A DNA stretch of 64,000 bases from Sporomusa acidovorans (GTDB taxonomy: Bacteria > Bacillota > Negativicutes > Sporomusales > Sporomusaceae): NCBI RefSeq assembly GCF_900101845.1, contig NZ_FNAM01000027.1, positions 17,486-81,485 on the forward strand. Direction: 5' to 3'. Of the stretch, positions 15,656-23,796 are shown in pieces; the stretch's first letter is position 1, and the number at the start of each line of letters is the position of its first letter. The position numbers and the translations under genes were made by a program. The notes beneath the pieces were generated by a model. It worked only from the letters and a program-made list of their open reading frames with translations. It had not been told where the DNA came from and did no database searches.

Positions 15656-16537
15656 TTAATTTGCAATTTTACTATATTGCTTCATATTGTTTTGGGCCCA
15701 CAGATTCACCATTGTCTCATAGCTGGCATAATCCATACCCAGTGATCTTTCAATTGCCTTATTTACCGGTACACCCGATTTTAGAAATGCAAGGACCTGC
15801 GTCAATTTCGCATCCCCTTGGACTTCCGCAATATAGCGAACGGCTGCCAGTGACTGACGATAGGCCAGTGCTTGATTGGGCAACCCGTCAAAATCGTGGT
15901 CAAGTTCCTTAAACGAATATCCCCCGCCTGACAAGCCATTCTCTGCGGTTAACCATTCATAGCCGTTAACCTTATATTCAACATATTGAGCCAACCCTTC
16001 GGTAAACCAGCGGGTATAATTGCCCCTGGCCAGATGGTCCAATACCAGATGGGTATATTCATGAGCCAGCGGGCCGGTAGTAATAAACTCCTCGACCGAT
16101 TGGCTGTTTTTCATCCAGGCCTTAGGCGACAAAATCTGAATGACTCCACCCCAGTAAAATCCCATGGCATTTGATTCCCCTACCCAGCCATAAGCCCCTT
16201 TCATGGCTTGACGGTCAGGATAGATCAAGATCAAAGTCTTTTTCTCCGGAGCATAGTTAAGCGTTGCCGTCACCGGCTCATAAGCCGCCTCGGCGGCGGT
16301 TGCCACCATATCGACGCTGTCAGCGTCACGCTCCGTATAACGAATAAAAAAATGCGGCGTCTCCCTGGCCAGCATATCTCTTGTCTGAAAATTAATCTTT
16401 AGAACAACTGCCTGCCGTACCAGAGGGTACAGCCACATTTGCGGCCGGATCGGCACCATGCTGACAATGAGACAGATCAGCGCCAAACCAATGATTAACG
16501 GCACACCGCCGGGAATTGTTTGCATAAAAGTACGCAT
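15656..16537 (-). CDS. Membrane-anchored gluzincin-like metallopeptidase
   Basis: About 293 aa. One N-terminal membrane helix (residues 8-32: VPLIIGLALICLIVSMVP) anchors an extracytoplasmic peptidase-MA-like domain with HExxH in PLAHEYTHLVLDH and the downstream WFTEGLAQYVEY supplying the third-ligand Glu. The C-terminal half is helical. Such proteins are common in Firmicutes and their substrates are unknown. The start ATG 16537 has AAGGAGG about ten bases upstream; the reading from 16573 is less likely. It lies upstream of the hydrogenase genes with a gap of about 90 bp to the small-subunit start, so it may share their transcript. Confidence 0.8.
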   Translation of the reverse strand: MRTFMQTIPGGVPLIIGLALICLIVSMVPIRPQMWLYPLVRQAVVLKINFQTRDMLARETPHFFIRYTERDADSVDMVATAAEAAYEPVTATLNYAPEKKTLILIYPDRQAMKGAYGWVGESNAMGFYWGGVIQILSPKAWMKNSQSVEEFITTGPLAHEYTHLVLDHLARGNYTRWFTEGLAQYVEYKVNGYEWLTAENGLSGGGYSFKELDHDFDGLPNQALAYRQSLAAVRYIAEVQGDAKLTQVLAFLKSGVPVNKAIERSLGMDYASYETMVNLWAQNNMKQYSKIAN

Positions 16538-16646
16538 GATTTGCTGCCCTCCTTTCGAGCAAGTAAAGGACATTATATCATGCGTACAAGTTTACTTCTA
16601 CAGGTTTTTTATGTAAATATAAAGTATCGAATAGAATAACATCCTG

Positions 16647-17303
16647 CTAACCTTTTGGAACCGTACCGCCAACAATAGCAACTCCGCTACTTGTCCCCAG
16701 GCGCGTGGCGCCGGCGGCAATCAGTTCCTTGGCCTGTTCCAAAGTACGAATCCCACCTGAAGCCTTAATGCCAATTTTATCGCCAACGACCCGTTTGATT
16801 AGTTGAATATCAGCCACAGTCGCACCGCCTGTGCCAAAGCCTGTGGAGGTCTTAACAAACTGGGTGCCTGCTTCTATCACGGCGTGACAGGCGCGGCGCT
16901 TTTCTTCCTCGGTTAATAAACAGGTTTCAATAATAACCTTAACAAGAACGCCATCCGCAATCTCAACCACTTGCTTAATGTCATCCGTCACGACTTCCCA
17001 ACGCCCCGCCTTGGCGGCCCCAATATTCATAACCATGTCCAGTTCACCGGCCTTACGGAATACGGCTTCTTTCGCCTCCGCTACCTTGCTGCCGGTAAAG
17101 GTTACCCCAAAGGGAAAGCCAATAACAGTGGCGGTTTTTACTCCCGTACCGGCCAAACAATGAGCAGCCAAATCAACATAAATAGGCTGAACACAAACAG
17201 CGGCAAACTTAAACTGTTCCGCTTCCTCACATAGTTTGATAATATCCTCTACCCTAGCTTCCGGCTTAAGCAGGGTATGATCAATGTAGCCTGCCAAATT
17301 CAT
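16647..17303 (-). CDS. deoC: Deoxyribose-phosphate aldolase
   Basis: 218 aa, standard length for the bacterial DeoC class. It cleaves 2-deoxyribose 5-phosphate to glyceraldehyde 3-phosphate and acetaldehyde in deoxynucleoside breakdown. Conserved elements are YIDHTLLKPEA, ELDMVMNIGA (catalytic Asp), the Schiff-base Lys in FVKTSTGFGTGGAT and the second Lys in IGIKASGGIRT. It is a TIM-barrel class I aldolase in the cytoplasm. The gene stands alone between the PerR-type regulator and the metallopeptidase, without other deo genes. Confidence 0.96.
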   Translation of the reverse strand: MNLAGYIDHTLLKPEARVEDIIKLCEEAEQFKFAAVCVQPIYVDLAAHCLAGTGVKTATVIGFPFGVTFTGSKVAEAKEAVFRKAGELDMVMNIGAAKAGRWEVVTDDIKQVVEIADGVLVKVIIETCLLTEEEKRRACHAVIEAGTQFVKTSTGFGTGGATVADIQLIKRVVGDKIGIKASGGIRTLEQAKELIAAGATRLGTSSGVAIVGGTVPKG

Positions 17304-17416
17304 TATTCATAACCTCCCTTAGTGCAAAAAACCAGGCTGTGGCACATTTCCGGCTAATCCGCCTTTTTTTGTCTGCGCAGCCGTTTTAAGGTTTCTGATT
17401 CTGGTTAAGACAATGA

Positions 17417-17459
17417 AATAACGAAAAGACTGCCGACATGCGGCAATCTTTTCGTTATT
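17417..17459 (-). terminator. Terminator of the PerR-type gene
   Basis: Stem AATAACGAAAAGACTGCCG/CGGCAATCTTTTCGTTATT with a short loop and one mismatch, 13 bp after the stop at 17472. The A/T-rich base supplies the U-tract. Confidence 0.75.
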
Positions 17460-17471
17460 TTCACTGGACGG

Positions 17472-17903
17472 CTAACTTGCTGCCGAAGCGGCCGCCTGAC
17501 ATTTGGGACACACACCATAAAAATAAAATTGTTGGCCCTGGATGGTATACTTAGTCGTTGCAGCAACCTGATCGGTAAACTCAGTAGAATCCACCCCATG
17601 CAAGTCATCAACCCGGCCGCAGCACATGCAACGAATATGCGGATGATTTGTGGTGTCAGCGTCATAGCGAAAACTATCTTCGCCAACGTTAAGCACCTGT
17701 ACCAGCTTCAAGGTTTTTAAAATCTCAATTGTTTTATACACGGTCGCCAAACTCATGGTCGGATATACCGGCTGAAGCTCGTTGTAAATCATTTCCGCAC
17801 TGGGATGCGCTTTCGTGGCAACTAAAGCATTATAGATCGCCAATCGCTGCGGCGTAACTTTGAACCCTTTGTCTCGTAACAATGACGTTACACAAATATC
17901 CAC
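17472..17903 (-). CDS. perR: Fur-family regulator, PerR-type
   Basis: 143 aa. A winged-helix domain (GFKVTPQRLAIYNAL; TVYKTIEIL) is followed by the metal-binding dimerisation domain. It has two Cys pairs for structural zinc (CMCC and CPKC). The regulatory-site residues favour PerR over Fur: an Asp in FRYDADTTNHPH at the position where Fur has Glu, the HPH pair, and RVDDL. PerR senses peroxide through iron-catalysed histidine oxidation and represses defence genes, which suits an anaerobe. The start is GTG 17903 after AGGGGAG. Subfamily assignment is by these residues only. Confidence 0.8.
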   Translation of the reverse strand: MDICVTSLLRDKGFKVTPQRLAIYNALVATKAHPSAEMIYNELQPVYPTMSLATVYKTIEILKTLKLVQVLNVGEDSFRYDADTTNHPHIRCMCCGRVDDLHGVDSTEFTDQVAATTKYTIQGQQFYFYGVCPKCQAAASAAS

Positions 17904-18021
17904 AGATCTCCCCTACCCTTACTACAAATTACCACCGGAAAATTGTTATTGAATAGTTCTTTTTCTATTTTACATCTTACTAATTGGCAATGTCAAGGAA
18001 TTTTACGCAAAGAATTTTTAT

Positions 18022-18069
18022 GCAAAAATAAGCCGGGAATTCTGCATTAGTATGCAAAATTCCCGGCTT
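18022..18069 (-). terminator. Terminator of the coat-protein pair
   Basis: Stem AAGCCGGGAATT/AATTCCCGGCTT with further pairing of TGCA in the loop, followed on the minus strand by ATTTTTG. It lies 26 bp after the stop at 18095. Confidence 0.8.
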
Positions 18070-18094
18070 GTTGTCTCATTATCTGCCTATATGG

Positions 18095-18409
18095 CTACTG
18101 CCCTTGGCTAAATTTAGATTGAACCTGGGAAATTTCCTGCGGGCTGGCGTTTTTCACATTATAGTAACCTTTTTGCTGCATTAAGTCGAAAATTTGTTTT
18201 TCCTGACTGTGAACATCCCCCAGAATGGTCAGATAGTCCCGGCGAAGTGTATCGTTGGTGGACTCCAGTGCAAAAGTATTAACAGCCGCCGCTGTATACT
18301 TGGCTTCGTTGAGCGCAAGCTGCAAAAGTTCACGTTCGGAAAGATTACTGCCTTGGCCACTCATGCCGCTTTGCATTTGCTGCCCGGATTGTTGACCCAT
18401 TTGTGCCAC
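18095..18409 (-). CDS. CotF-like spore coat protein
   Basis: 104 aa. A Gln/Gly/Met-rich N-terminus (MAQMGQQSGQQMQSG) is followed by a four-helix ferritin-like domain of the CotF family: LSERELLQLALNEAKYTAAA, then DVHSQEKQIFDLMQQKGYYN. CotF-like proteins are small structural proteins of the spore coat or forespore and lack catalytic residues. It follows a second small helical protein by 13 bp, and the two form a terminator-bounded pair. It is evidence that the organism sporulates. Confidence 0.8.
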   Translation of the reverse strand: MAQMGQQSGQQMQSGMSGQGSNLSERELLQLALNEAKYTAAAVNTFALESTNDTLRRDYLTILGDVHSQEKQIFDLMQQKGYYNVKNASPQEISQVQSKFSQGQ

Positions 18410-18422
18410 GTTATCACCTCAA

Positions 18423-18620
18423 TTATTGTAAATTCTGACCTGCATTTAGATGTTTGCTCATGGTTTGAACATGCTGCTGACTCTTTTGACCGAGCTGTTG
18501 GAAAAGTTGCTTAGCCTGAGCATCTTGCACATTGCTGGCAAAGTAACTCATCGTTTTGGCACAATTTTGCTCCATGCCCAAAAAATCTTCAAGATGCATC
18601 AATTCTTTGGATGATAACAC
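18423..18620 (-). CDS. Small helical protein, coat-associated
   Basis: 65 aa, reading MLSSKELMHLEDFLGMEQ and then helical through YFASNVQDAQAKQLFQQLG. The pattern (MEQN near residue 16; HVQTM near the end) resembles the short ferritin-like partner proteins that accompany CotF-like genes. The start is GTG 18620, with AAGGAGGGAATACAT giving good spacing. It is probably co-transcribed with the CotF-like gene downstream and expressed in sporulation. No enzyme function is suggested. Confidence 0.7.
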   Translation of the reverse strand: MLSSKELMHLEDFLGMEQNCAKTMSYFASNVQDAQAKQLFQQLGQKSQQHVQTMSKHLNAGQNLQ

Positions 18621-18685
18621 ATGTATTCCCTCCTTTGCGATTTATTGGAAATAGCATGTGTAGTAAACGCAGTTTCTATTCAGTT

Positions 18686-21088
18686 TTACCCTATTTTACC
18701 ATCCTGTGGCTTATGACATTCCACGCGGTTGCGTCCTTGTTGTTTTGCATGGTAAAGTGCCTGATCGGCAGCATCAATCAATTCTGTTTTTGGATCACTC
18801 CAGGTACTGGAACTCTCAAAGGTGGCTACCCCTAAACTAATCGTAATTTCGATAACTGTCTGATCCACTTCAAACTTGGCATTTTCAATAATCTTCCTAA
18901 AGGTTTCAGCCAATTGCACCGCCTCAGCCAGGCAGGTCTCCGGCAGGACTGCCGCAAATTCTTCGCCGCCGTAGCGGGCAGTCATATCGGTCTGACGGAA
19001 ATTTTCTTTTATTAATACTCCCATCCTCTGTAAAATCGCATCACCTGCCAGATGGCCCCAGGTATCATTCACTTTCTTGAAAAAGTCGATATCAAACATG
19101 ACCAGGCTTAACGGCCGATGATAATTGATGGTACGGCTAATCTCGCGTCCAAGGACAATTTCAAATTGACGGCGATTGGCCAGCCGGGTTAAGGGATCGG
19201 TAAGCGCCATAGCCTGGAAATGATCGTATAAATAAGCCCGTTCAAGTCCAATTGCCGTCTGGCTGGCAATGGTGATTAGCACAAGTTCTTTTCCTGGTGG
19301 AATTTCTTGCAGCGGGTCATTCCAGGCAAGAACGATCAGCCCCTGCAGTTTACCGCTCGCCAGGAGCGGCAGAATATTCAGGCGCCGCGATAAAAGCACC
19401 GACATGGTAATCAGTCCCCGCTCACTCTCATAGGCGGTATCTGCATCGATATTACTAAGCCCGCTCCAGGGCCAGGTCATCTTGCTATCAGAAAAAATAT
19501 GCTGCAAATGGTTAATTTCCTTTTGTTCTAAACCGTTGGCAAACACCGGTTCAGTATGGATGCCGTCGTCCCGGTGGTGCATGATAAATGCTACAACACC
19601 ATTTGCAGCAAACAGATTATACAATTTATCCGCTATGCCGGTCAAAATGGCTGCCGGTGATTTCTGCATCGCCAGTTCCTTAACAATGTCATACAGTAAG
19701 CTAAGTTCTTCAAAGCTTTCAACCGTAGTTTCATAGGCCCTGGCATTTTTAATGGCTTCACCCGCTTGATGGGAAAAGACACTTAAAAATTGGGCGTCAT
19801 GAGTAGTAAAATTTTTTTCTTTACGGGAAAAAATCTCCAGCACGCCAATTACATCACCGTTATGCCTGATCGGTGCGCCAACCATGGATTTTAACCCGGC
19901 CCGCCTCACAGCGTCGATCATCCAGTCCGGATAAAGACTAAGCCGGTCAACCACAAGCGGCTTTTTCTCAAGATATACTTTCCCCATAAAACTATTTTCC
20001 GGACTGATTTTATCCGGAGGTTTAAAACTGCTGATATAGGCTACAATTTCCAGTATTTTATCTTTGACCAGCGCCAGATATACATGCTCACACTGAAATA
20101 CTGTTCCCGTTGCCGAAACGACCTGCTGCAACATCCCATCCAGATCGTGTTTACTCGCTAGCGTAGCCCCTAACTGGATGAAGGCTTGCTTTAGGATGCG
20201 TTCACTGTCTTTGGTGTCTTTGTATAACGTCATATTCTTAGAAACCATGGCCCTAAGCGCGCGATTAAGGCGCGCAATTCGAATATAGGGACATAAGAAA
20301 GATGTTTGCAGTAAAGCTCTTAGTACACAATAATAGGCTGCAATTTTGTAGATATGTCCCAGCAAGTTGATACTGTCATAAACATCGCTATATAAAGTAA
20401 AGGCCACTCCGGCCACCATACTGAAAATCAGGCCGACCCGCAGCAAATATACTGCTTTATGGGCAGAATTCCGGTGGCCGTACAGATATACAGCCAGAAG
20501 ATTCAGCAGCACGGTCAGATATTCCAGGACAACTTTTCCCAAGGTTATTCCTTGTCCTGGTATAAACATTGGTGGCAGGGATTGTTCAAATGCTATGACC
20601 AAGGCTATGGAGACAAACGCCGTTACCAATGTTACTGATAGAAGATACAACCGGTGAAAAGCCGGATTCTTGCTGCGGCGTGGGATATAAACAGCTGCCA
20701 GCAGGCCGGCACCGGCCAAAAGCCGGCTGATAATCCAAAACAGCGCCGCCTTATTTCCATTATTTGCGGTTATAAAATCGGGCATGCCTTTATAGGACAA
20801 CAAATGTGCCAAATCCAGCAGGCCTACCGCCAAAAAAAACATAGCTATCACCAAATCGCGGCTGTTTTTGGTTTGCGGCCAACCATACCAAACAACAATA
20901 AACATAGCGAGTGCTATGCTTATACAAATAATCTCACAAGCAGAATGGAAAATCAGATAATTCTCATTGACATAAACAATATAAAAAACTTTAGGCACCC
21001 AGGAAAATAGCCCCAGGATACCACATAATACGGAAGCAAGAACTGCTAACTGGACACTAGAGCGCATGTGATTCACCAACAGCGACAC
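18686..21088 (-). CDS. Diguanylate cyclase, MASE3-GAF-GGDEF
   Basis: About 800 aa. The N-terminal 270 residues form a MASE3-type membrane sensor (about seven helices; LDLAHLLSYKGMPDF is characteristic). A coil and two GAF-like domains follow (around 300-455 and 470-635). A GGDEF domain at about 650-800 has RYGGEEF and, five residues earlier, the inhibitory RQTD I-site. It makes cyclic di-GMP in response to an unknown signal. The start is GTG 21088, with GGAGGGGGG correctly spaced; the longer reading would swallow that site. It is divergent from the HD-GYP-like gene, pairing synthesis with possible turnover or sensing. Confidence 0.93.
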   Translation of the reverse strand: MSLLVNHMRSSVQLAVLASVLCGILGLFSWVPKVFYIVYVNENYLIFHSACEIICISIALAMFIVVWYGWPQTKNSRDLVIAMFFLAVGLLDLAHLLSYKGMPDFITANNGNKAALFWIISRLLAGAGLLAAVYIPRRSKNPAFHRLYLLSVTLVTAFVSIALVIAFEQSLPPMFIPGQGITLGKVVLEYLTVLLNLLAVYLYGHRNSAHKAVYLLRVGLIFSMVAGVAFTLYSDVYDSINLLGHIYKIAAYYCVLRALLQTSFLCPYIRIARLNRALRAMVSKNMTLYKDTKDSERILKQAFIQLGATLASKHDLDGMLQQVVSATGTVFQCEHVYLALVKDKILEIVAYISSFKPPDKISPENSFMGKVYLEKKPLVVDRLSLYPDWMIDAVRRAGLKSMVGAPIRHNGDVIGVLEIFSRKEKNFTTHDAQFLSVFSHQAGEAIKNARAYETTVESFEELSLLYDIVKELAMQKSPAAILTGIADKLYNLFAANGVVAFIMHHRDDGIHTEPVFANGLEQKEINHLQHIFSDSKMTWPWSGLSNIDADTAYESERGLITMSVLLSRRLNILPLLASGKLQGLIVLAWNDPLQEIPPGKELVLITIASQTAIGLERAYLYDHFQAMALTDPLTRLANRRQFEIVLGREISRTINYHRPLSLVMFDIDFFKKVNDTWGHLAGDAILQRMGVLIKENFRQTDMTARYGGEEFAAVLPETCLAEAVQLAETFRKIIENAKFEVDQTVIEITISLGVATFESSSTWSDPKTELIDAADQALYHAKQQGRNRVECHKPQDGKIG

Positions 21089-21275
21089 CTTTATCCCCCC
21101 TCCCAAGAAGAGCACACATAATACCTATGCTACTAACATAATATGCCGCAACTAAGTTGGGTGTTCCTAACATAAAATGTCAGACGAAAGTCCTAGATAA
21201 CTAGGACTAAGATGCATTCCTTTTCTATTATCAGTTTTGTATAATAATGGTAGGCACAAAAAAGGAGGCCATTTT

Positions 21276-22319
21276 ATGCTTATCAGCGAGATAACTGCCG
21301 GTATGGTACTGACACAGGATATTGTTGATGACAATGGCAATTTGCTCCTGGAACAGGGGATTGCCCTTACTGAACAATACATAAGCCGCCTTAAGCAACT
21401 GGGAATAACCAATATTCCTGTTTTTGATTCTTGCGCAGTCAGCTTAAAAAACCACACAGTTATTATGCCGGAACTTCGCAGTGATTTAACCAACTGCTTT
21501 CGGTCACTGTATGATAAAAAAACCCAAAGTATAATACATGCCGGCCTGCATTCCTTAGCGATCCAAAAAATCCGCTACACCATTGGACAGGTTATTGATG
21601 AGACGGAAAAGAACCTGGGAGAAATTGTGAATATTCAGGTACGCCAACCAGGTCAAGACGAAGTCGCTCACGCTGTTAACGTCTGCCTTATGGTGGTAGC
21701 GACAGGGCTTTATATGCGACTGCCACGACCGGTACTTATGGATTTAGCGCAGGGGGCTCTTTTTCCTGACCTGGGTAAACTGGTTTTACCGGCTCCCGAC
21801 GGACCGGCAGCTTATCCGGAGCACTTGCACCCAATTTACGGACAGCAACTTTTACTTAAGAATAAGTTGGGTACCCTCGTGGCCCGGATTGCCGCTGAGC
21901 ATCATGAACGTTATGATGGCGAAGGCTATCCTGCCGGCTTGGCCGGCAGAGAAATTCATCCTTTGTCCCGTTTAGTGACTATTGCCAACTACTTTGACAA
22001 CAACATTGCTTGTATATCCAAAAGTGGCGGTTCCCGCAATACGGTTATGGAAACTATGCTGGCCAATGGCAATACTATGTTTGATATGTATTTGCTGCGG
22101 GCTTTTTTTCATACAACACCGCTCTATTCTGTTGGCTGCTTTGTCAGGCTAAATACCAACCAAAAAGCTTATGTCATAAAAAACAGAGTTCATTTTGCAG
22201 CAACCCCGACTGTACACGTTACCACAAAAGGCCCGCGCAGAGACTGTCCGGCTATTAACCAAATCGTCGATTTGGCTATAAAACCCCAGCTTTTTATTAT
22301 AAATGTAATTGCCGAGTAA
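21276..22319 (+). CDS. HD-GYP-like protein with altered HD dyad
   Basis: About 347 aa. Residues 1-60 resemble the small N-terminal domain found before HD-GYP domains (MLISEITAGMVLTQDI). The HD-GYP region follows with HHERYDGEGYPAGL and HPIYGQQLL. The position expected to read HDIGK reads FPDLGK, so the metal-binding His of the HD pair is Pro. Phosphodiesterase activity on cyclic di-GMP is therefore doubtful; a sensory or binding role is more likely. The start ATG 21276 has AAAGGAGG. The C-terminal 60 residues (YSVGCFVRLNTNQKAYVIK) form the usual small beta tail of such proteins. Confidence 0.85.
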   Translation: MLISEITAGMVLTQDIVDDNGNLLLEQGIALTEQYISRLKQLGITNIPVFDSCAVSLKNHTVIMPELRSDLTNCFRSLYDKKTQSIIHAGLHSLAIQKIRYTIGQVIDETEKNLGEIVNIQVRQPGQDEVAHAVNVCLMVVATGLYMRLPRPVLMDLAQGALFPDLGKLVLPAPDGPAAYPEHLHPIYGQQLLLKNKLGTLVARIAAEHHERYDGEGYPAGLAGREIHPLSRLVTIANYFDNNIACISKSGGSRNTVMETMLANGNTMFDMYLLRAFFHTTPLYSVGCFVRLNTNQKAYVIKNRVHFAATPTVHVTTKGPRRDCPAINQIVDLAIKPQLFIINVIAE

Positions 22320-22358
22320 ATAATGATCGTCACGCTGGCTGCGTGACGATCATTATTT
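22318..22358. terminator. Bidirectional terminator between convergent genes
   Basis: Perfect 18-bp stem AAATAATGATCGTCACGC and its complement around the loop TGGCT. It overlaps the stop codons of both the HD-GYP-like gene and the MATE gene and serves both. Confidence 0.85.
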
Positions 22359-23681
22359 ACCCCACTTTTTTGCATTAAAACGCCACCACAACATAGCACT
22401 CCGAATCAAATAGTCGCCGGCGGTAATATACCAGGCGGCTGTTACGTCATAGCCCCAGACACGAATAAATAAATACACCAGCGGCAGGCGTATCAGCCAT
22501 ACCCCAAAAGTAGTAATATACATGGGCCAGCGTGTATCCCCCGCCCCTCTAAGAGCTCCGGCAAGAACAAAGCAGACGGCCAAAGTAGGCTGCTCCAGAA
22601 CGGAAATCATAACACATAAGGTACCCCAATAAATAACATGCGGATCGGCGATAAATAAACCAGTCAACGGTTTAGCCAATACAAAAATGACCACTCCGAC
22701 CACCGACATTCCCAGGCAGGCAATTCGATTGGTGAGTCTGGCAAATTGTACGGCCCGGTGAGGCATGCCTTTACCCAAATACTGGCCGACAAGCGTCATC
22801 GACGCTACCGAAAAGCCAAAACCCGGCATAAATGACATGGACTCAATCTGAATAGCAATCTGATGGGCGGCAAATTGTAAGGCGCCTACGCCGGCCAGCA
22901 TAAACGCAAATGCCATCCGGCCGCTTTGCATCGCTAATTGTTCTAAAGCAGCCGGTGCACTAATCTCGACAATGCGTTCAATCACCTTATTACGGATAAC
23001 CAGAATATGCCGCCAGGCTAACCGGATATTTTTAAGTCTGTTAAGCACAGCCAAAACTGCCAGGGCGCCTGCCATTTGAGATAACCCAAGACCCCAGGCG
23101 GCACCATACGGGCCCATGGCCGGCAGGCCGTGCCCGAAAATCAGTATGTAGGAAATCAGTATGGCGGAACTATTACTGAAAAAAGTAATATAAAAGGCCG
23201 TCTCTGTTTTGCCCATGCCGCGCAAAGCGGCATTGCCGATCGACATGACTAAAAACCAAGGTGTAAACAGCAGCGTTACTCTAACTAAGCCGGCGGCCAA
23301 TTCGGTCACTGCGGGCTCTGCCGCTGTTAACCCCAGTGCAGGCGCAGCTAAAAACCAGCCAACAACAGCCAATACTATGCCTAACATTGCCCCAAGCATA
23401 ATGGCTTGACCCACAATATTCCGTACTTCCCGCCAGTTGCCTGCTCCCGTTTCGCGGGCCACAATGGCCGCTGCCCCCGTACCGGCCGCGGCAAATACCA
23501 TTGCCGCCGAAAATTGCATCATGGTGGCCAGGCCAACGGCAGCCAAAGGCACGGCCCCCAATCTGCCTACCATGGCAGTGACCAGCGCATTAACCGCCAT
23601 AACGGCCACCCCTTCAAAAATCACCGGCCAGGCAAGCTTTATAATTTGCCGCCGCATATATGCTTTTATCGAAACAATCAC
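22353..23681 (-). CDS. MATE-family efflux transporter
   Basis: 442 aa, about twelve membrane helices in two homologous halves, as expected for multidrug and toxin extrusion proteins that use a Na+ or H+ gradient. Characteristic segments are LAWPVIFEGVAVMAVNALV near the N-terminus, GTGAAAIVARETGAGN, and GALRGAGDTRWPMYI in the second half. The substrate cannot be read from sequence. The start is GTG 23681, with GGGGGAAG somewhat distant. It stands alone, convergent with the HD-GYP-like gene and divergent from tex. Confidence 0.92.
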   Translation of the reverse strand: MIVSIKAYMRRQIIKLAWPVIFEGVAVMAVNALVTAMVGRLGAVPLAAVGLATMMQFSAAMVFAAAGTGAAAIVARETGAGNWREVRNIVGQAIMLGAMLGIVLAVVGWFLAAPALGLTAAEPAVTELAAGLVRVTLLFTPWFLVMSIGNAALRGMGKTETAFYITFFSNSSAILISYILIFGHGLPAMGPYGAAWGLGLSQMAGALAVLAVLNRLKNIRLAWRHILVIRNKVIERIVEISAPAALEQLAMQSGRMAFAFMLAGVGALQFAAHQIAIQIESMSFMPGFGFSVASMTLVGQYLGKGMPHRAVQFARLTNRIACLGMSVVGVVIFVLAKPLTGLFIADPHVIYWGTLCVMISVLEQPTLAVCFVLAGALRGAGDTRWPMYITTFGVWLIRLPLVYLFIRVWGYDVTAAWYITAGDYLIRSAMLWWRFNAKKWGK

Positions 23682-23796
23682 TATGGAAGCTTCCCCCTAC
23701 AAGGAATTTTATGGAATATCCGGTTTTCTTATATTGTACTAACCGTACAAACTGATTATAATAAGAAAAGCTAAACTAAGTAAAGATGGTGAACAG

